DNA of 54,673 nt, taken from NCBI GenBank assembly GCA_944390735.1, contig CALXRL010000091.1, forward strand, positions 1 through 54,673, written 5' to 3'. The stretch comes from an uncultured Victivallales bacterium. GTDB lineage: Bacteria; Verrucomicrobiota; Lentisphaeria; Victivallales; UBA1829. Under the pieces are notes generated by a model. That model had not been told where the DNA came from, made no database searches, and saw nothing but the letters and a program-made list of their open reading frames with translations. A program made the position numbers and the translations under genes. Below are positions 1 to 8,735 of the stretch, piece by piece; position 1 is the stretch's first letter, and each line of letters opens with the position of its first letter.

Positions 1-82
1 AAAAGTCGCACAAATGGCAGTCTGCCGTATTGTGCTTTTAAGCTACTTCCTGCATAAATCGTTGATTATGAGGGAATAAAAA

Positions 83-160
83 TGGGGTGGTAAACGGGAC
101 TTGAACCCGCGACCTCCTGGGCCACAACCAGGCGCTCTAACCAACTGAGCTACAACCACC
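83..160 (-). tRNA. tRNA-His (GTG)
   Basis: Read on the minus strand, the sequence folds as a tRNA with anticodon GTG in a TTGTGGC loop, a TTCAAGT T-loop and an encoded CCA end at 83-85. The extra 5' G at position 160 opposite discriminator C at 86 is the G-1:C73 pair typical of histidine tRNA. The acceptor stem has one T-T mismatch and one G-T pair; the other stems are good. It is a single gene, with no other tRNA nearby. Confidence 0.95.
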
Positions 161-193
161 ATAAACAAGCCGGAATCTTTCCGGCAGTCCAAT

Positions 194-221
194 ACTATAT
201 CACATGCAAACAAAGATTCAA
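194..221 (-). promoter_or_regulatory. Sigma-70 promoter of tRNA-His
   Basis: The minus strand carries TTGAAT (216-221), a 16-bp spacer and TATAGT (194-199), about 35 bp upstream of the tRNA 5' end. A 7-bp hairpin (169-185, GCCGGAA/TTCCGGC with a 3-nt loop) lies between promoter and tRNA, in the part of the precursor that RNase P would remove. Confidence 0.6.
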
Positions 222-324
222 GCGGAATCTGCTTTTTTTATCATCTTTTTTTCCAGCAGCAGAAAATCTATCTCCATCTCAAATCCCGGAAAAGCTTTTC
301 GAAAAACTTTTCCATCGACCTGAT

Positions 325-1146
325 TCACAACGTTTTTTCCCCGGAGTTCTCCGTCTGGTCCCCCGCCTTCGTTTTCGCCTCATTCCAGAGTGCGTCCATT
401 TCCTCCAGGGAGCTCTCCTCCAGATTCTTTCCCTGTTCGGCAAGACGTTTTTCTATATAGCGGAAACGTGTCGCGAATTTCCGATTCGCCGCTGCCAGCA
501 GCTCTTCCGCACTGGAACGCCTGCGGAAACGCGAAAGATTGGTCGTCGCAAACAGAAGATCTCCAATTTCTTCATCAATATGGGACTGATCCCCGGAGGC
601 CAGAGCCGCCTTTACCTCGTCCAGTTCCTCCTGAATCTTGTCGACAATCTGCCGCTCATTGCTCCAGTCAAATCCATATTTTGCAACCTTTTTCTGGAGT
701 TTTTCCGCCTGCAGCAGCGCGGGACAATGATAGGCGATTCCGTCCAGTACCGATTTCCGATCCGATTTCTCCAGTTTTTTCACGCGGTCCCAGAGTCCCA
801 GAACCTCCGTGGAATTCCGGACGGATTCATCGCCGAACACATGCGGATGGCGTCGGATCATCTTTTCACTGATTCCATCCACGACATCGGCAAATGTGAA
901 ACTGCCGCGCTCCTCCGCCATGACCGAGTGAAGCACCACATTCATCAGAATGTCGCCGAGTTCCTCGCACATTTCATGCTCGTTTTCCTCATCAATGGCA
1001 TCCATCAGTTCGGCGCACTCCTCCATCAGGCATTTCTTCAGAGATTTATGCGTCTGCTCCCGATCCCACGGACAGCCTTCCGGAGAGCGAAGTTTTTTCA
1101 TGATCCCGATCAGTTTTTCCATTTTCTCTTCGTTTTCAGAACACAT
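325..1146 (-). CDS. mazG: MazG nucleoside triphosphate pyrophosphohydrolase
   Basis: Predicted to hydrolyse (d)NTPs to NMP and pyrophosphate in the cytosol, a house-cleaning role. At 273 residues it matches the two-domain MazG length (about 260). The first MazG repeat shows EECAEL and EELGD near residues 42-65 and the second shows EELDEV and DEEIGDLL near 170-200, the metal-binding acidic motifs of the family. The start at 1146 has GAGG six bases upstream; a second Met at residue 9 is possible. It follows uup on the same strand with a 12-bp gap, so the two probably form an operon. The charged C-terminal tail is not distinctive. Confidence 0.93.
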   Translation of the reverse strand: MCSENEEKMEKLIGIMKKLRSPEGCPWDREQTHKSLKKCLMEECAELMDAIDEENEHEMCEELGDILMNVVLHSVMAEERGSFTFADVVDGISEKMIRRHPHVFGDESVRNSTEVLGLWDRVKKLEKSDRKSVLDGIAYHCPALLQAEKLQKKVAKYGFDWSNERQIVDKIQEELDEVKAALASGDQSHIDEEIGDLLFATTNLSRFRRRSSAEELLAAANRKFATRFRYIEKRLAEQGKNLEESSLEEMDALWNEAKTKAGDQTENSGEKTL

Positions 1147-1158
1147 TTTCCGCCTCGT

Positions 1159-3060
1159 TTATTGAAAGGATTCTTTTTTGCTTTCCAGTTCCTCCCAGCG
1201 CGAATAGGAGGATTCGAGCGCTCGTTTGCGCTCTTCCATTTCCTTCTGAAGCTCCGCGGACTGCCGCCCGTGACGGACAAAAAAATCAGGATCGGAAAAC
1301 ATCCCTTCAATCTCCCTGATCCGCGCCTCCGTTTCGGCAATGGTCTGCTCCAGCGCTTCAAGTTCGCGCTCCTCCTTGTAACTCAGTTTCCGGGGAGCGG
1401 CGCGCCGGACCGGTGCGGAAAGGGATTCCCGCGATTCTTTCCGGCTCTTTTTCTCCTGTTCCGCCGCTTCGCGCTCTTTTCGTTTCGTCAGATAGTAGTC
1501 GAAGTCCCCGACGGTGTCAAACACGTTTCCCTCCCCTTCAAAGGAGATGATATGAGTGCAGATCCGGTTCAGAAAATAGCGGTCGTGGCTGACCACCAGC
1601 AGACATCCGTTGTAATCGGCCAGCGCCTCTTCCAGAATCCGCAGCGAAACCAGATCCAGATCGTTGGTCGGCTCGTCCAGAATCAGGAAATTGCCGCCGC
1701 CGCGAAGAATTTTGGCAAGCATCAGACGCGCTTTTTCTCCGCCGGAAAGATGTTTGATCTGCGTATTGATTCTTTCATCCTCGAACAGAAAGCGTTTCAA
1801 ATAGCCCCAGATGGAGATGCGTTCCTCTCCAAGGTTGATGTACTGATGATCCTCTCCGACCTCCTCCAGAACCGTGTGTTCCGGATTCAGGGCGATGCGC
1901 GACTGATCCACATAGTTGAATTCCACCGTGGGCGCCGCAAACACCTCTCCCGTTTCCGGTTTCAGCTGTCCGGTGATCAGTTTCAGCAGCGTGGTTTTCC
2001 CGCAGCCGTTGGGCCCGATGATTCCGATCTTCTGGTTCGCCGTGAATTCAAAGGAGAAATCGCGGATCAGACACCGTTCTCCCCGGGAGAAGTGGATGTT
2101 TTTCAAATCCACCACCTTGTTTCCCAGGTGCGAGGCGCGCGGAATGACCAGTTCCATTTGTCCGGTCCGCACCGGCGCGTTCCGGGAGGCGATTTCGTCG
2201 TATCGTTTCAGTCTTCCCAGATTGCGGCGCAGACGCGCCTTCGGGGAGCGGCGAACCCATTCGATTTCTCTGCGCAGAAAACTTCTGCGCCTGCTTTCCG
2301 CCAGATCCTCCGCATATTCCCTCTCTTCCTTGGCAATGAGAAAATCGGCGTAGGAGCCTTCGCACGAAAAGAATTTCCCGTTGTCGAGTTCGATGATCCG
2401 TGTCGCGATCCGGTCGAGAAAATAGCGGTCGTGGGTGACAAACAGACAGGCTCCGCGGTAATCGGCAAGGAACTCTTCGATTCCCGCAATGGTATCCACA
2501 TCCAGATGGTTGGTCGGCTCGTCCAGCAGCAGAAGATCCGGTTCGGAGAGGATCGTGCGGGCAAGGATCGCACGGCGAAGTTCTCCTCCGGAGAGGAGGG
2601 AACAGATCCGGTCCGGATCCGGAATGGAGAGCTTGTCCAGAATCATTTCCAGTTTATGGTCCGGATTCCACGCGTCGTGCTGTGTCAGCAGATGTTCCAG
2701 TTTCTCGTGTTCCGGCGATTCCGCGGGAAGAGTTTCATAGCGATGATGCAGCGACTCGAACCAGGAGAGTCCCTCCCGGACCAGCTGCCGCACCGTCCGG
2801 TTCGGATCCGGCTCGAAGTTCTGCGGCATGTGGGCTATGCGGATGTTCCGGGCAACACTGATTTCTCCGGAGGAGGGGGTCTCCTCTCCCGCGACAATTT
2901 TCAGCAGCGTGGATTTCCCGCAGCCGTTGCGCCCGACAAGCGCCACCCGTTCTCCCTCGCGGATGGACATCGCCGCCCGGTCGAACAGCACCTGCCGTCC
3001 GATCTGAAGGCTCATATTTTCACCTGCCCAGAGTACTCTTTCCGCCATCGGAATGCCCAT
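1159..3060 (-). CDS. uup: ABC-F ATPase, Uup-like
   Basis: A soluble tandem-ATPase protein of the ABC-F family, which acts on ribosomes or nucleic acid and not as a transporter. Two Walker A motifs are visible (GRNGCGKST near residue 43; GPNGCGKTT near 350), each followed by an LSGGE signature and DEPTN plus HLD or DLD. There are no membrane segments. The linker contains EWVRRSPKARLRR, close to the Uup subgroup, and the last 105 residues are a charged coiled coil, as in Uup. Two starts compete: 3060 (AAGGA four bases upstream) and 3048; I chose 3060, giving 633 residues. It is the first gene of the uup-mazG pair. Confidence 0.9.
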   Translation of the reverse strand: MGIPMAERVLWAGENMSLQIGRQVLFDRAAMSIREGERVALVGRNGCGKSTLLKIVAGEETPSSGEISVARNIRIAHMPQNFEPDPNRTVRQLVREGLSWFESLHHRYETLPAESPEHEKLEHLLTQHDAWNPDHKLEMILDKLSIPDPDRICSLLSGGELRRAILARTILSEPDLLLLDEPTNHLDVDTIAGIEEFLADYRGACLFVTHDRYFLDRIATRIIELDNGKFFSCEGSYADFLIAKEEREYAEDLAESRRRSFLRREIEWVRRSPKARLRRNLGRLKRYDEIASRNAPVRTGQMELVIPRASHLGNKVVDLKNIHFSRGERCLIRDFSFEFTANQKIGIIGPNGCGKTTLLKLITGQLKPETGEVFAAPTVEFNYVDQSRIALNPEHTVLEEVGEDHQYINLGEERISIWGYLKRFLFEDERINTQIKHLSGGEKARLMLAKILRGGGNFLILDEPTNDLDLVSLRILEEALADYNGCLLVVSHDRYFLNRICTHIISFEGEGNVFDTVGDFDYYLTKRKEREAAEQEKKSRKESRESLSAPVRRAAPRKLSYKEERELEALEQTIAETEARIREIEGMFSDPDFFVRHGRQSAELQKEMEERKRALESSYSRWEELESKKESFQ

Positions 3061-3133
3061 CCTTTCCTTCGTTTTCCGCCCTGTTCCGAGTCTTCCGCGT
3101 TCCGGATTCGGCACCTCCGGAACGCTGCTGGGT

Positions 3134-3163
3134 AATATACCTGTCTGCTTGCGTTTTTTCCAA
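3134..3163 (-). promoter_or_regulatory. Candidate promoter for uup-mazG
   Basis: The minus strand has TTGGAA (3158-3163), an 18-bp spacer and TATATT (3134-3139), about 75 bp upstream of the uup start. The -35 match is imperfect. Confidence 0.35.
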
Positions 3164-3354
3164 TGCAAAAGGAAAAAGGGCGGATTCGTCACCGCCGCGG
3201 AACTCTTCCGATTTCCCCCTCTTCTCCCCGGGAAAGAAGGAGAAAAAGACGATTCGGAACAAGGGAGGCAAATTGAGGGAACAAAAGGAAACGTTCCGTT
3301 GTCAGTTGTAAAAAGCTCTTTTGTCAGAAATCGGTCATCCCCGGAATCGGCTGC

Positions 3355-3383
3355 TTGAAAAATCGGGAGGCGGATGCTATATA
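3355..3383 (+). promoter_or_regulatory. Candidate promoter for the ABC operon
   Basis: TTGAAA (3355-3360), a 17-bp spacer and TATATA (3378-3383) make a good sigma-70 match on the plus strand. It would give a 5' leader of about 250 bases before the ATG at 3641. Confidence 0.5.
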
Positions 3384-3640
3384 AAAAGAATTCCGGCATG
3401 TTGCGGGAAGCGGTCTCTTTCCCAGAGAGGAGAGGGCTTCTCCGATGCGGAGAGCGGTGTGTCGCGGATGGTGGGATCCGGACGCTTTCTCCCCGGAAGC
3501 CGGAAGTCTGAGGCGCACCGCTTCCCGGAAGGAGTCGAACCCTCTTCCCCGTCGATTCTGACGGAGTGACGGCAGTGGCACCGGAGGAAAAAGAGTCATT
3601 TTTTTTGCATTCAACATAGTCACAAAGGAGAAGAAAAGGC

Positions 3641-4606
3641 ATGATAGAAGCCAGGAATGTCAAAAAATATTTCGGCGGGAAGGCCGCGGTCGCCGGAATC
3701 AGCTTCTCGGTCAGGAAAGGCGAGGTACTCGGCTTTCTGGGACCGAACGGCGCGGGAAAGTCCACAACCATGCGCATGATTACCGGTTTTCTGCCGCTGT
3801 CGGAAGGAACCGTCACAATTGACGGATGCGACATTGAGGAGAAGCCGGTGGAAGCTAAACGACTGTTCGGATATCTGCCGGAGAATGCGCCGGCGTATCA
3901 GGAGATGACGGTGTCGGGTTTTCTGAAGTTTTCGGCGTCGATCCGGGGACTTTCGGGGGAGGCCGGCGAAAACGCGATAGCGCGGGCGGTCAAGCTCTGC
4001 CATCTGGAAAAGGTCCTGAATCAGACCATTGACACGCTGTCGAAGGGATACCATCACCGGGTCTGCTTTGCGCAGGCGATTCTTCACGATCCTCCGGTTC
4101 TGATTCTCGACGAGCCGACCGACGGACTGGATCCGAATCAGAAACACGAGATGCGTGAACTGATCCGCGAGATGGGCCGGACCAAGGCGATCATTGTTTC
4201 CACGCATATTCTGGAGGAGGTGGAGGCCATCTGCACGCGGGTGATTATCATAGACCGTGGCGAACTGGTGTTCAACGGGACTCCGCGGGAGCTGCGCGCC
4301 CGGGCGCCCCAGGGCGAACGGCTGCTGGTGACGCTTCTGGGGGTCGACGGTGACGGCGCGCGGGCCGCTCTGGAAGCTCTTCCGCAGGTTCGTCGGGTGG
4401 AAATTCTCGGGCGGGAGGGCGAGAGTCTCTCTCTTGCGCTTCATCCCTCCGGCCGTCAGGAGAATTTCGCCTTGACCATAAAGAAGGCTCTTGACGAGCG
4501 CTCGTGGCAGTTCAGCGAACTGCATACCGAATCCGGACGTCTGGACGAGGTCTTCCGGAGTCTGACCACATCCGACAGCACCGGCAGAAAGGAAGGTGCG
4601 GCATGA
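3641..4606 (+). CDS. ABC transporter ATP-binding protein (GldA-like)
   Basis: The ATPase subunit of an ABC-2 type exporter. Walker A GPNGAGKST lies near residue 38, the signature is the slightly divergent LSKGY near 136, and Walker B with D-loop reads LILDEPTDGLDP near 155-167. The H-loop is visible in STHILEEVE. The C-terminal 100 residues form the accessory domain seen in GldA/NatA-like ATPases. A strong ribosome site (AAAGGAG) precedes the start. The gene ends in an ATGA overlap with the permease gene, so translation is probably coupled. The substrate is unknown; the downstream GldG-like and DUF4340 genes place it in the gliding/export-type ABC group, where actual roles outside Bacteroidetes are not established. 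Confidence 0.9.
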   Translation: MIEARNVKKYFGGKAAVAGISFSVRKGEVLGFLGPNGAGKSTTMRMITGFLPLSEGTVTIDGCDIEEKPVEAKRLFGYLPENAPAYQEMTVSGFLKFSASIRGLSGEAGENAIARAVKLCHLEKVLNQTIDTLSKGYHHRVCFAQAILHDPPVLILDEPTDGLDPNQKHEMRELIREMGRTKAIIVSTHILEEVEAICTRVIIIDRGELVFNGTPRELRARAPQGERLLVTLLGVDGDGARAALEALPQVRRVEILGREGESLSLALHPSGRQENFALTIKKALDERSWQFSELHTESGRLDEVFRSLTTSDSTGRKEGAA

Positions 4607-5337
4607 ATACGGTTCTGACCATGATCCGCCGTGAACTGGGCAGCACGTTCACATCGCCTGTGGCGTATGTGTTTCTGGTGATGTTTCTGGTGCTGAGCGG
4701 ATTTTTCACATTTATGATCGGGGGCTTTTTTCTCCGGAACGAAGCGGATCTGAACAGTTTCTTTTTCTGGTTTCCGTGGCTGTTTCTTCTTCTGGTTCCG
4801 GCGGTCGGCATGAGACAATGGGCGGAGGAGCGGCGTCAGGGAACGCTGGAGCTGCTCTTCACGATGCCGGTTTCCGTGCCGCAGGCGGTGCTGGGGAAGT
4901 TCCTGGCGGGATGGATCTTTCTGGGGATTGCATTGATTCTGACCTGTCCGATTGTCGGTACGGTCTGCTATCTCGGGGATCCGGATCCGGGTCCGATTGT
5001 GACCGGATACACGGGCAGTTTTCTGCTGGCGGGGGCCTATCTTGCGATCAGCGGAATGACCTCGGCGTTCACGCGGAATCAGATTGTGAGTTTTATCACT
5101 TCGACGGTTCTCTGTCTGCTTCTGGTGCTGGTCGGTTTTCCGCCGGTGACCGGACTGCTTCTGAAATGGGGGGCGCCGGCGGGACTGCTGAACTTCTCCG
5201 CCGGACTCAGTGTATTCTATCATTTCAACGGAATGCAGCGCGGAGTGTTTGATCTGCGGGACATTGTGTATTTTCTGTCGTTAATGGTGTTGGCGCTGGT
5301 GATTACCGGAGTCGCCCTGAAAAACCGCCGCGGCTGA
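4603..5337 (+). CDS. ABC-2 type permease (GldF-like)
   Basis: An inner-membrane permease of 244 residues with about six hydrophobic segments. The early EERRQGTLELLFTMPVS stretch is the conserved cytoplasmic loop of ABC-2 permeases, which contacts the ATPase. The start at 4603 overlaps the ATPase stop (ATGA). The following gene starts 24 bp after its stop. Together with the ATPase it forms the transport core, and the substrate cannot be read from the sequence. Confidence 0.88.
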   Translation: MNTVLTMIRRELGSTFTSPVAYVFLVMFLVLSGFFTFMIGGFFLRNEADLNSFFFWFPWLFLLLVPAVGMRQWAEERRQGTLELLFTMPVSVPQAVLGKFLAGWIFLGIALILTCPIVGTVCYLGDPDPGPIVTGYTGSFLLAGAYLAISGMTSAFTRNQIVSFITSTVLCLLLVLVGFPPVTGLLLKWGAPAGLLNFSAGLSVFYHFNGMQRGVFDLRDIVYFLSLMVLALVITGVALKNRRG

Positions 5338-5361
5338 CCGCGGGCGAGGAGAATCATCCTT

Positions 5362-7284
5362 ATGAAATCCAACTGGAAAACGAAAAAAAGGGTCGCCTGG
5401 ATCAGTTCGGCAGCGGGCATTCTGATCGCGGCGGCCATTCTGATTATTCTGAATGCGATTCTGAAACCGGTGAGTCTGCGCTGGGACTGCACGGAGGACA
5501 AACGCTATACGCTTTCGCAGGGAAGTGAGAACATCCTGAAGCACCTGAACAAGGTGGTCAGTCTCCGGTTCTACTATTCGCGGGATGCGGCGGATATGCC
5601 GGTCTATCTGAAGAACTACGCTTCGCATGTGGAGGATCTTCTTGCGGAGTTCAAACGCTGCGGCGGAGAGAAGATCCAGCTGCGGCAGCTGAATCCGAAA
5701 CCCGATTCCGACGAGGAGGATTCCGCGGTTCTGGACGGCATATCGGGCCGTCCCACGGATATGTTCGGTTCCGGGGATCCGGTCTATTTCGGCGTCGCGG
5801 TCAGCTGCGGCGGCCGGACGGCGGTCCTGCCCTTCCTTTCGCCGGAGAACGAGGCGCAGCTCGAATACGATCTTGCGCGGGCGATCACGGAAGTTTCCGC
5901 CGAGAAGAAGGTTCGGCTCGGCATTCTGAGTTCGCTTCCGGTCATGGGCGGCTTCAGCGGCCCGCAGGTGATGATGAATTCCGCGCGGATGCCCGCCTGG
6001 TGGATTATTACGGAACTCAAACGCAACTATGACGTGGTGGAAATTCCGGCCGCCGGCGGAGAGATCGCTCCGGATATTGATGTGATTCTGGCGATCCATC
6101 CGCAGAATCTCGGGGACGAGATGCTCTTTGCGCTGGATCAGTTTGTGCTGCGCGGCGGAAAGCTGCTGGCGTTTCTGGATCCGTTCGCGGTGTCGGGGAT
6201 GCGTCAGCAGCCCTATCCGCAGACGGGAGGGTTTTCCTTCGGCAGACTGCTGAAGGCGTGGGGAATCACGTTCAGCGACGGCAGGATCGTCGCCGACCGC
6301 AAACTGGCGACCCGGCTGCGCGGCGCCTACGGCAATGTCGAGTCGATGCCGACCGTTCTGACGCTCGGAAAAGCGGATATGGATACCGCGCTTCCCGCGC
6401 TTGCCTCGCTGAATTCGCTTCTTCTGTTCTGTCCCGGCGAGTTCTCCGGAACCCCTGTGGACGGACTCAAGCAGACGGTTCTCCTGCACTCCTCCGACGA
6501 TGCCGGTCTGATCGCCAGTTTTGAGGCGCAGGGGTCCGGCGAGCAGATCCTGAGAAATCTGAAGCCCGAGCACCGGGAGTTCGCGCTGGCAATTCAGCTT
6601 TCCGGCACTTTCCCGACCGCTTTCCCGGACGGCAGACCTTCCGCGGCAGCTCCCGCGGAAAAGGACAGGGAGAAAAAGAAAGAGGAGTCTTCGGAGAAAA
6701 AAGCCGGTTCCTTCCTGAAAAAGTCCTCCAAAGCGGGAGTGGTTGTGCTGGTCGGCGATGCGGACATGCTTTTTGATTCCTTCTGTGTCCGTCAGGGGAA
6801 CTTCCTGGGACAGACGATTGCCCAGCCGATCAACGACAATCTCAACTTCGCTCTGAACATGGTCGATCAGCTCAGCGGGGATGAGAATCTGTTTGCGATT
6901 CGTGCACGCGGCACCTCGTCGCGACCGTTCACCGTGGTCCGGGAACTCCAGGCCAAGGCGGAACGCGAGTTCCAGGGAAAGATCGTCCAGCTGGAAGACG
7001 AACTGCGCAGCGTACAGACGCAGATCAGCGATCTGCAGCGGCAGCGCAAGCCGGGCGAAAAGGAGCTTCTCTCCTCCGAACAGCGCCGCGTCCTTGCGGA
7101 GTTCCGGAAGAAAGAGGTGCAGGCGCGCAAAGAGCTCAAGCAGGTTCGCCGCCAGCTCCGCCAGGAGATTGATTCGCTGGAAAATACACTGATCTTTGTG
7201 AATATTGCGCTGGTGCCGATTCTCGTGGTGGTGGCCGGAATCGCGGTTGCAGCGGTGAAACGCAGAAGGAGTTCTCATTCATGA
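5362..7284 (+). CDS. GldG-like ABC auxiliary membrane protein
   Basis: A 640-residue protein anchored by an N-terminal helix (about residues 15-37) and a C-terminal helix (about 608-630), leaving a large domain outside the cytoplasm. The stretch LRWDCTEDKRYTLSQGS just after the first helix is the hallmark of the GldG/ABC_transp_aux family. Before the last helix lies a strongly charged coiled coil (about 530-600) with repeated Glu, Arg and Gln. A low-complexity Lys/Glu segment near 435-455 looks like a flexible insert. Ribosome site GAGGAG precedes the start. In Bacteroidetes GldG works with GldA and GldF in gliding; here the same arrangement lies in a different lineage, so the role is open. 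Confidence 0.85.
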   Translation: MKSNWKTKKRVAWISSAAGILIAAAILIILNAILKPVSLRWDCTEDKRYTLSQGSENILKHLNKVVSLRFYYSRDAADMPVYLKNYASHVEDLLAEFKRCGGEKIQLRQLNPKPDSDEEDSAVLDGISGRPTDMFGSGDPVYFGVAVSCGGRTAVLPFLSPENEAQLEYDLARAITEVSAEKKVRLGILSSLPVMGGFSGPQVMMNSARMPAWWIITELKRNYDVVEIPAAGGEIAPDIDVILAIHPQNLGDEMLFALDQFVLRGGKLLAFLDPFAVSGMRQQPYPQTGGFSFGRLLKAWGITFSDGRIVADRKLATRLRGAYGNVESMPTVLTLGKADMDTALPALASLNSLLLFCPGEFSGTPVDGLKQTVLLHSSDDAGLIASFEAQGSGEQILRNLKPEHREFALAIQLSGTFPTAFPDGRPSAAAPAEKDREKKKEESSEKKAGSFLKKSSKAGVVVLVGDADMLFDSFCVRQGNFLGQTIAQPINDNLNFALNMVDQLSGDENLFAIRARGTSSRPFTVVRELQAKAEREFQGKIVQLEDELRSVQTQISDLQRQRKPGEKELLSSEQRRVLAEFRKKEVQARKELKQVRRQLRQEIDSLENTLIFVNIALVPILVVVAGIAVAAVKRRRSSHS

Positions 7285-8432
7285 AAACGAAACATCTTGT
7301 TATTCTTGTCTGCCTTGTGATTGTGCTTGGCGTGATCTATGCGATCCAGCAGGGGGCCCGGAAGGATGCGGGAAGCGCGGAGTTCCGGAAGGAACTGGTG
7401 CCTTCCGATTTCAGCAGCGACAAGGTCGCGGTGGTCAAACTGGAGCGCGCGGGCACAAGCGTCACTTTGAAACAGACTCCTTCCGGATGGGGCGTGGCGG
7501 AACGGTTCCTCTATCCCGCCGACGTTTCCAGACTGCGGGATCTGTTCGTCAAGATCTGCGACGGGCGCATCGTGCAGGAGCTCTCCCTGACGCCCGCGCA
7601 GGAGAAGGAACTTTCCCTGACTCCGGAAACGGCGGTTACGCTGACGCTGCTGGATGCGAAGGGAAAAGAACTCCAGCGTTTTGTCTTCGGTTCGGAGCAT
7701 CGCGGCAGACCGGCGGCTCCGCAGTCCTTTGCGATGGGCGGAAACGGCGGACGGTATCTGCGTCTTGCCGACGGCCGTTCCGTCGTGGTTCCCGAAGGGT
7801 TTCAGGAGGTCGATTCCCGGCTGACCGACTGGCTGAACCGCGACTTCTTCCAGGTTTCCGATCTCCAGCGGGCCGTCCTGAAACGGAACGGAAAAACGGA
7901 ATGGGAACTGAATTTCAAGGGAGGAAAACCGTCGCTTGCAGGAGCCGTGCCGGCGGGGAAAGAACTCGACGAATCGAAGACGTCCTCGCTGAAGAGCGCC
8001 TTCTCCTGGATTCGTTTTCAGGACGTCGCCGATCCGAAGGCGGCTCCCGAAACCACCGGAATGGACAAGGCTCCGGAACTGCTGCTGACCGACAGCGACG
8101 ATCTGCTCTATACGATCCGTCCGGGCGCGGGAAAGGATGGAAAGCACTATCTGCGCATCTCCGTCGCCTGGAAGGGCGAAGCGAAACGGAACGCTCCGGC
8201 AAACGAGAAGCCCGAGGATAAAAAACGTCTGGATGCCGAATTCGAGAAAAACGTCAGGGAACGCAGGGAGAAGGCGGAAAAGCTCAACAAGGCTCTCTCG
8301 TCCTGGACCTATGCCGTTGAAAAAAATGTCTTCGACGCCGCCACGGGAACGCGTGCCTCCTTCCTGAAGGACAAGCCCAAACCGTCTCCGAAACAGGAGA
8401 AGAAAAACACGACCGCGAAACCGGTCGGCTGA
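7281..8432 (+). CDS. DUF4340 domain protein
   Basis: A 383-residue protein with an N-terminal membrane anchor (about residues 5-22) and a periplasmic region. The repeated pattern of alternating short strands and conserved LERAGTSVTLKQTPSG and GWGVAERFLYPAD segments matches DUF4340, a family of unknown function that is nearly always found beside GldG-like ABC genes. The start overlaps the previous stop by ATGA, so it belongs to the operon. The C-terminus is Lys/Glu rich and looks disordered. It probably assembles with the GldG-like protein in the periplasm; this is inferred from position only. Confidence 0.8.
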   Translation: MKTKHLVILVCLVIVLGVIYAIQQGARKDAGSAEFRKELVPSDFSSDKVAVVKLERAGTSVTLKQTPSGWGVAERFLYPADVSRLRDLFVKICDGRIVQELSLTPAQEKELSLTPETAVTLTLLDAKGKELQRFVFGSEHRGRPAAPQSFAMGGNGGRYLRLADGRSVVVPEGFQEVDSRLTDWLNRDFFQVSDLQRAVLKRNGKTEWELNFKGGKPSLAGAVPAGKELDESKTSSLKSAFSWIRFQDVADPKAAPETTGMDKAPELLLTDSDDLLYTIRPGAGKDGKHYLRISVAWKGEAKRNAPANEKPEDKKRLDAEFEKNVRERREKAEKLNKALSSWTYAVEKNVFDAATGTRASFLKDKPKPSPKQEKKNTTAKPVG

Positions 8433-8735
8433 GCCGGAAATCCGGAATTGCCGCGTCCGGATCCAGCGATGAAGGTTCCGGAGTCGGAAAAAAATGAATC
8501 TTCCGCCGTCTCTTTTCTGCCCGTGCAGAAGGGACGGCGAATCTGTTTTCCGCCTTCGCCCTTCCCCGGAAAGGGTCGAAAGAGGAGGAGGGAACGTTTT
8601 CCGGTTTTTTTCTTGCCGAAGACTTGAAAAAACGGCGGAACTGCACTCTCTTATCGCCGGCAGCAGCTCCGGTGCGCCGGAGAGGATCAAATGGTCCGGA
8701 GGGTTCTCTCCGGCAATGCAGAACAGAAGGATCGA
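8433..8735. other. Intergenic region, no gene seen
   Basis: A stretch of 303 bp between the ABC operon and the GH36 gene. Short open frames here lack supporting signals. No clear terminator was found after the DUF4340 gene, and the only promoter-like word is TTGAAA near 8624 without a convincing -10 box. Confidence 0.4.

Larger units (their letters stand above)
3061..3640. other. Long divergent intergenic region
   Basis: This 580-bp stretch separates the divergent uup and ABC operons. I found no convincing gene: its short open frames lack ribosome sites and family features. It holds candidate promoters for both sides. Toward the right, a leader of about 250 bases would precede the first ABC gene, which is long, but no riboswitch-like fold was recognised. 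Confidence 0.5.

Noticed and set aside
580..3135. Long plus-strand open frame antisense to mazG and uup
   Set aside because: Opposite to two well-supported genes and has no recognisable domain; it is a codon-bias shadow.
3053..3569. Small plus-strand frames in the long intergenic gap
   Set aside because: No ribosome site, no domain, compositional pattern unlike neighbours; promoter words overlap them.
1159..3834. Extension of the Uup frame upstream of 3060
   Set aside because: The upstream part has no ABC-F similarity and no ribosome site; the first ATP-binding domain starts directly after 3060.
5281..7278. Long minus-strand frame antisense to the GldG-like gene
   Set aside because: Rich in Arg/His with no family signal; lies opposite a clear CDS in an operon.
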